A stretch of DNA of 13,939 bases from Lunasporangiospora selenospora (Eukaryota > Mortierellomycota > Mortierellomycetes > Mortierellales > Mortierellaceae). Made by a program: the position numbers and the translations under genes. Below the pieces are notes generated by a model. It made no database searches. It saw nothing but the letters and a program-made list of their open reading frames with translations, and was not told the DNA's origin. Positions 8,919-13,939 of this stretch are shown here, one piece after another (within the stretch, counting starts at the first letter, position 1; each line of letters begins with the position of its first letter). Location: contig JAABOA010000444.1 in assembly GCA_015680635.1 (NCBI GenBank), positions 1,048 to 14,986 on the forward strand, written 5' to 3'.

Positions 8919-10766
8919 ATGGATCACATGCAGGACCACAATCCGGATGCACATCCCGTGCATTCTAAGCACCTCGACAACCCACTCATTATAATTCACG
9001 TTACATGCATGATGGTTGCCTATGGCCTCCTCATGCCCGTTGGCATCATGGCAAGGCTTCTTATTCTCACCATATGAATGCAGTACTATCCTAAAAAAGG
9101 AGGCCTACCTTCCATTTTTAATTTATTTTTTCCCAGGAGAACTAACTGCCTTCCTTTGCCTTATTCCAACAGTTAGGCATCCGAAAGCACAAGATGCATA
9201 TTCCTCTCATGGCAGGGGCTATCCTTGTGGCAATATGCGGCTACTTTTTCGGCTATTTCCACCATCTTTTCGGAATTGGCGAGCACGCACACGATCCGGA
9301 CGATCTCACACCAGAGGCCATGAACAATATGAGCATGAGGCTCGGAAAAAGACAGGTCGGCGACACTTCTGCAGAACACTATGGGTGGCGGTGGGGAATC
9401 TCCGCCCACGGAGCACTCGCAAACTTTCTTTTGCTGCTAATGTTCATTCAGGTCGGCATGGGCGTGTACCGTAAGATGACCAAGGGTCGTCCGAGATTGC
9501 AGCTCCGCTGGCTGTCTGGGACAATTGCGCGAACTGTCCACTCGTACATTGGAAAGGCCCACCTCGTGCTTGCCTATGTCCAGATTGTTCTTGGTTGTAT
9601 CAAACTCCTGGATGCCTGTCCAGGCCAGGCCTTTGGTCAGTGTATCTCCCACATTGTCATGGTAAGACAACTAATTTTAATTGGGCTGTATAGCACACAC
9701 AAACAGTACCAAAACGCGGACATGTGCAAGAGACAAACATACACAAAGCAGCCAACTCACCCCACTTTGTCTTGATGTAGGGTGGATCTTTCTGGTGGTA
9801 TGGCGGTATCTACCTTGCATATCTGGTTGGCTCCTTCCCCGGAGTCACTCGCCCAGAGTGGTATGAATCCATTGTGATGACTGTTTGGGGAGTGATCAAT
9901 TTCTCGATCCTTCACCAGTGGGGTACCCGCTGGTCGCACGCAGTAAGTGGGTGCTTTTACCAACCTCTGCCAATGAGCGTGTGCTAATCAAAAGAAGAGC
10001 CGCATCCCGACTAATCGCCTGGATTTTCTTGTAGGATTTACAACATACCTCGATGGGTCTCTTGTGGGTCGGCGGTGGCATTCTCTCAATATTCCTCGAG
10101 TCCAAGTACAACCCACTGGCATCTTTTATTATCAGGAAGAATCCTATCCCAGCACTCTTGATTGTACTCACAGGCTACGGCATGGGCCAGCACTCTCAGT
10201 ACTACGTGTTTGCTACCACAGTCCATACATTCTTTGGATACTGTCTTATGCTCGGAGGCGTCTGTCGACTGATACAGCTGGCGTTGCGCCCACCTGTTGT
10301 ACCAATCGACCATTCAAGCTCGGCCAGCGCAGTCGACGATGAAGACGATGCAACATTGGATGATGAGTCCCAAGGAAAGAATGGCCCACATCACCACTCT
10401 GATCAGTACCCAGGCTTGGCCACCGGAGAGTCACCCGTTTCTTCATTCTTTGGCTTTTTATCAGCATTAGGCGTAATCTCTGCAGGGTTACTCTTCCAGT
10501 CAGCGCATGAGGAGCAATTGAACTTGATCATGTACTATCTCTCGGACGCAAGCACATATATCAACTGGATTATGGCACTAGCATTCTTCACTGTGTTCTT
10601 TATACTCTTTATCACACAAGCTGGCAAGAAGAACGGTCGGAACGTCAAATCTGCCAACAAATCTGCCTACAACAGACTCCGGACCCAAGCTGGTGTAGAG
10701 GAACGTGGTCATTCGCTGAGCGATAGGGATATTGAATTGAGCGGGTTCTTGGATGCTCGGGACTAG
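8919..10766 (+). CDS. Ytp1-like multipass membrane protein with b561-like N-terminal half
   Basis: Four exons: 8919-9050, 9173-9661, 9781-9942, 10035-10766; 504 residues. All junctions are phase 0. The start lies in a strong CCCACCATGG context. The hydrophilic His-rich N-terminus (residues 2-20) is followed by about nine to ten membrane segments, a His/Asp-rich loop around 80-110 and an acidic loop with DDEDD at about 350. The N-terminal block NPLIIIHVTCMMVAYGLLMP, the SAHGALANF and RTVHSYIGKAH segments and the C-terminal GYGMGQHSQYYVFATTVH block match fungal proteins with DUF2427 and the Ytp1-like C-terminal domain. Function in the family is not established. H27, H53, H123, H167 and H174 sit in the first four helices as in cytochrome b561/ferric-reductase-like proteins, so heme binding is possible. 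Intron 1 uses a GC donor. A tandem repeat precedes the gene. Confidence 0.85.
9051..9172 (+). other. GC-AG intron of the Ytp1-like gene
   Basis: Exon 1 ends GGCATCATG and is followed by GCAAGG, the usual hexamer of GC-type donors. The acceptor is TTCCAACAG, with a perfect branch site ACTAACT at 9141-9147. Phase 0 joins ..MPVGIM to LGIRKHKMHIP, as expected for this conserved helix and loop. The best GT alternative (GTTGGC at 9039) would delete four residues of the conserved helix. Confidence 0.75.
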
Positions 10767-10867
10767 CAATCTAATTCCAGGATGGAATTTTTTTGTTCTT
10801 CTGAGGTTTAAAGCACCTTGTTTAAAAAAAAGGGAGGACTGGGGTACAATGAATACTTTGATCCCAA

Positions 10868-10873
10868 AATAAA
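10868..10873 (+). terminator. Candidate poly(A) signal of the Ytp1-like gene
   Basis: AATAAA about 100 bases after the stop codon at 10766, in the 147-bp gap to the convergent ADIP-like gene. It lies just before the stop of that gene, so the two transcripts probably overlap at their 3' ends. Confidence 0.5.
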
Positions 10874-10913
10874 CTACAGCTTTAGCAAAAAAGCACGAGA
10901 TTCATTAGAGTAA

Positions 10914-13724
10914 CTATGATGGTCGCTGGAAACTCCTTGAGGCAAATGTCGCCATGGCTCTAGAGAGGGCTGTTGGCTGAGACCTCCGATTCTCTAATGA
11001 GCTCGAAAGTGTCGGGTTTCTGCTTGGGAGCTGAGTAAAACTCTTGAGTCTGTTTGCTTCCACTCGATCGGTAGCCTGTTGGGTATGGAGAGATGAGGTC
11101 GGAGTTGCTTCTGTGAGAACATCTCTGTTGGGCTGTTCTAGTGTAAGCCTGTTGGCATTTGAAAACGCTGCGAATTTCTTGGGCCGCTTTGCAGATTCTT
11201 GACTCTCACGTTGACGACGCGTCAACAGTTCTTCCTCATCCTCTAGCACCGTTTCCTCCATTGAATCAGGAGACATGGCTCTCGTCCTTCTTGGTCGTAC
11301 GTGACGCATTTCTGCTTCCTCATGCGATACTTCATCTGATAAATCTATTTGAATTGACGGCGCGGCTCTCTTTCTTGAAGGCATGCTTGACTGGAGAGTA
11401 GGAGAGTTGGGAGATGTCTCTTTTGTTCGTTTTGATGAGCTATAAAGAGTTGGAAAAAAGTCCGTTCCGAAATCATGAGTAAGTACGATTTTTCTCTTTT
11501 ATCCAGCCCGCGCCATAGCGTCGCAGTGGTTTCTCTACTGTCTTCAATCGATTCAGAGTGCTTACGTCGGCGGAGAAGAGAGAAGAGACATGAATTTGTC
11601 CACTGTGTACGTCCTTTTGGCCTCCTCAAATTCAAGTTTTTCTCTTTGAAGATTTTCTCTCTCTCTTCCCAATTTTAGGCAAGCCTGGGTATAGTCCTTG
11701 CGTTCCTTTTCAAGTTTTGTTTTTTGTTGTTGCAACTTGGTTTCTGCCTCATTGAGTTCCTGAAGAGTCATATCCGATCTAAAATAAGAGAGTCAGGTAC
11801 ACCCCCCCCCCCACAATGAAAAGATTAATACACTGAATGCCTCAAAAAAGAAGAAAAATAAATTCTAGGACGACTTTATTCTTACACATACACGCAGACT
11901 AATTGACTGCAATACCTACCCATCGACGTTTAACTTGAAGTCTTGTACACCTGCTAAAAAGTTCCCCTGAGTCAAGTTATCAATCATTTGCTGAGCGCCT
12001 TGGATCAGGGCGGTCGAGTCTTCTAGTTCAAGTTGCATCCTTTCGACCTCATGCTGAAGCTCTTCAATCCTCTGGTCCCGTACAACCAGCTCTGTTGGGG
12101 ATATTTCTGGTTCCCGCGTTGCCTGGTGGTTCCATTGATCGCTTAATAGTGTCAACGTGTCTCTAATTTCTGATTCAATATTGTCCCGGATCATCTCAAA
12201 CGGTAGCCCATATAAATTCTATAAAGCAAAAAAATTCGGTTAATAAATGTCGCATATCCTTCATTTTTTCCAACTCAAGGATGACAAAGGAGTAAATCTT
12301 ACCGTTGCAGCACTCTTCGGTGATGTTTGTTTCTGAAGGAGTCCCTCTAGTTCAGTGTGTACTGTGTACAATGCCTTGCGAAGTTGCTCATTTTCTTCAA
12401 CAATTTCTCCCTCTCTCGTTGTTTGTTGCTCAATGACATTTTTTAACAGCTGCTCTGCATCGTTTGTCGGTTGTTTTCCGTAGAGTGTCCGAGGGACAGG
12501 ATTGAGGACAGTGATTCCTCCCGAGATGGTGGACGAGACTCCAGTAGACTGATTCCTGTTGATGGTCTTTTGTACTTTATCCTTGAGAATGTTCATCTCT
12601 TGTTCCTTCTTTCGAAGTTCATGCTGTTTCCAGGATTAACAATAAGCGAGGCAAGGAGGCGGGAAGCAAAAGTTAGTCAATGATTGGGCTTTTTTCAGGA
12701 CCATCCATATGCACACCTCCACAATGGCGGTCTCAAATACCCACAGTGTGCTGTGTTTTCGTAAACTGAAGATTCGCTTTTGCTGCCTTGAGTTCCTCTC
12801 GAGTATTTCGATGCTTGTCGGCCTCGACTCGGAGGTCTCCTTCCAAGGATTCCGTCCTGGCACTGAGGGTGTCTACATCCCGCCTGGATCGCTCTAGCTG
12901 TGCCTTTACTTCACTCTAAGTGTTTACCGATGAGAGGGAGTCAATAAGCCATCCAGGACCGCAATGATCGTATACAAAATGCTAAATTCCAGAGTCCTCG
13001 ACATTTACCAGAGTTTGAGCGGTATTGTCATAGTCACGCGTCAGTCTCTTCCAGTTAAGCTCTATCTCTTCCTTGTATTTGATATCTCTCTACCGGCAGG
13101 AGTGACCCAAGATGATTGTTAAAAAACATGTCGGTCAAAACTGTTGTCGCGAGTGAGAGTTGAAAAAGTCGAGCTGTTCCAGACTAGGGGAAAAAAGGGT
13201 ACCTGGTGTTGCTGTAGCAGTTTGAAGAATGTCGAGACTATCCTGGTAGCACTATGCATGTCTCCATCCAGAAATCGGAGGTTCGAGACATAACCATAGA
13301 GTCCTAGTTGATGGTTCACATGAGCGCTTGTCTGGTCGAAATTATCCTCGGTACAAAAGTCGTCCCTGTTGAATGGTTTGGAATCGCATGAGTGAAATGA
13401 GAAATAAATAAACAAATAAAAAAGAATAGGGGGACAAGGGAACATGGTCAGCATTCTAAAGTGACCACGCTCTTTCCATTGTCCTTACCCAGAGCCTGTG
13501 TAGAGTGAGGGGTCCAGCGATGCCAGCTTTTGAGCGAATGGTGTACTGGGCCTATAGTAACTATCTCGGTCCTGCTGACTGTCCACGTCGGAAACAAAGT
13601 CGGAAGCGAATTCGTCCAGTCCATCTGTGCTCTGATCCAGAAGGTCTTCGCGAGATGGAAATACGTCAATGTTATTTGTAAAGTTTTCAGCAACAAGCGG
13701 CTGATGAGGACGTGTTGAATCCAT
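10914..13724 (-). CDS. Coiled-coil protein of the ADIP/SSX2IP (afadin- and alpha-actinin-binding)/Msd1 family
   Basis: Eight phase-consistent exons: 13489-13724, 13203-13365, 13009-13089, 12745-12915, 12303-12623, 11920-12218, 11566-11778, 10914-11439; 669 residues. The ADIP domain starts at FCTEDNFDQTSAHVNHQLGLYG (82-103), equivalent to the FCTEENIE..INQELTTLG block of animal SSX2IP. It continues with KLLQQHQ, the long heptad region (134-217), TQHTHELRKKEQEMNILKDKV (about 213-233) and the LYGLPFEMIRDNIES motif (about 326-340). A last coiled coil spans 425-485. The C-terminus (496-669) is basic and disordered, with Ser-Pro sites and RKR/KRPKK clusters. In animals and S. pombe, family members (SSX2IP, Msd1) sit at centrosomes or spindle pole bodies and anchor microtubules. 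That role is inferred. An in-frame TAA upstream of 13724 supports the chosen start. Donors are varied (GTAAGG, GTACCC, GTAAAT, GTGGGT, GTAAGA, GTAGGT, GTAAGC). The GTGGGT one is weakest, but its phase restores the conserved motif. Confidence 0.8.
11802..11812. repeat. Homopolymer C run in an intron
   Basis: Eleven consecutive C on the plus strand, G in the transcript, inside the intron 11779-11919 of the ADIP-like gene. Likely slippage-prone simple sequence. Confidence 0.85.
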
Positions 13725-13893
13725 GTAGCCCGATTCTTGGAAGCATTAAAGTCAAGGTCCCAAAAAGAAAGGGAGTCTTCATAAACTGAAAAAGGCTCCA
13801 CATTATATTTGAGGCTTTGCAGTCGATATTCTACCAGTCCTGGAAACAGACCTCACAGTGAGCGACCCATTACATATTTTGGAGGAGAAATGC

Positions 13894-13918
13894 TATTTGG
13901 CAACTGGGTTGTCAAATA
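13894..13918. promoter_or_regulatory. Imperfect palindrome upstream of the ADIP-like gene
   Basis: TATTTGGCAAC, spacer TGG, GTTGTCAAATA: 11-bp inverted arms with one mismatch, about 170 bp before the ATG at 13724. A further GGCAACC follows at 13925. It could be a dimeric transcription factor site, but no known factor is assigned. Confidence 0.35.
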
Positions 13919-13939
13919 ATGTGTGGCAACCCTCTCTCT

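Noticed and set aside
8395-8994. Open frames on both strands over the microsatellite (Cys-Leu-Pro repeats on plus, Gln-Ala-Gly-Arg repeats on minus)
   Set aside because: The peptides are translations of the 4-bp repeat, which is open in several frames; no non-repeat part looks protein-like.
13448-13801. 117-codon minus-strand frame overlapping the first ADIP exon in another frame
   Set aside because: The overlapping frame starting at 13724 joins in phase to the conserved ADIP block; this one continues into the intron without a supporting junction. It could at most act as an upstream overlapping ORF.

Overview
The window is eukaryotic nuclear DNA from a fungus. All six genes are protein coding, five complete and one cut by the window edge. 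Introns are short (84-175 nt), several carry a CTAAC-type branch site, and the proteins are fungal/opisthokont housekeeping families. The mix of an ADIP/SSX2IP-type centrosome anchoring protein, a Ytp1-like membrane protein and an E2F-like promoter element fits an early-diverging fungus, perhaps Mucoromycota/Mortierellomycotina. That placement is inference, not something the sequence proves. No tRNA, rRNA, transposon or CRISPR was recognised.

Layout from left to right: (1) 24-246 (-), 5' coding exon of the beta subunit of the nascent polypeptide-associated complex, running off the left edge through an intron. (2) 1288-2939 (-), a Cce1/Ydc2-type mitochondrial Holliday junction resolvase with an N-terminal SAP motif. 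Its apparent 545-residue single frame is probably a mis-model that reads through an intron. (3) 3617-5975 (+), two-exon gene for a 752-residue largely disordered protein of unknown function, with a TATA box abutting an E2F-like site upstream. (4) 6193-8174 (-), five-exon mitochondrial thiamine pyrophosphate carrier (Tpc1/SLC25A19 type). (5) 8919-10766 (+), four-exon Ytp1-like multipass membrane protein with a b561-like histidine pattern and a GC-AG first intron. (6) 10914-13724 (-), eight-exon coiled-coil protein of the ADIP/SSX2IP/Msd1 family.

Genes 2/3 and 4/5 are divergent pairs sharing upstream regions of about 0.68 and 0.74 kb. Pairs 3/4 and 5/6 are convergent, with short 3' intergenic gaps (217 and 147 bp). 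Exon boundaries were worked out by hand from splice signals and reading-frame phase, and all internal junctions given are phase-consistent. Nothing shows that the six genes act in one pathway. Two (resolvase, TPP carrier) are mitochondrial, which may be coincidence.

I did not find a convincing novel multi-gene system. The best leads are the unknown protein of gene 3 with its E2F-like promoter site, the duplicated KKRGAK motif in two insertions of the resolvase, the likely wrong single-exon frame of that gene, the b561-like histidines in the Ytp1-like protein, and the GC-AG intron.
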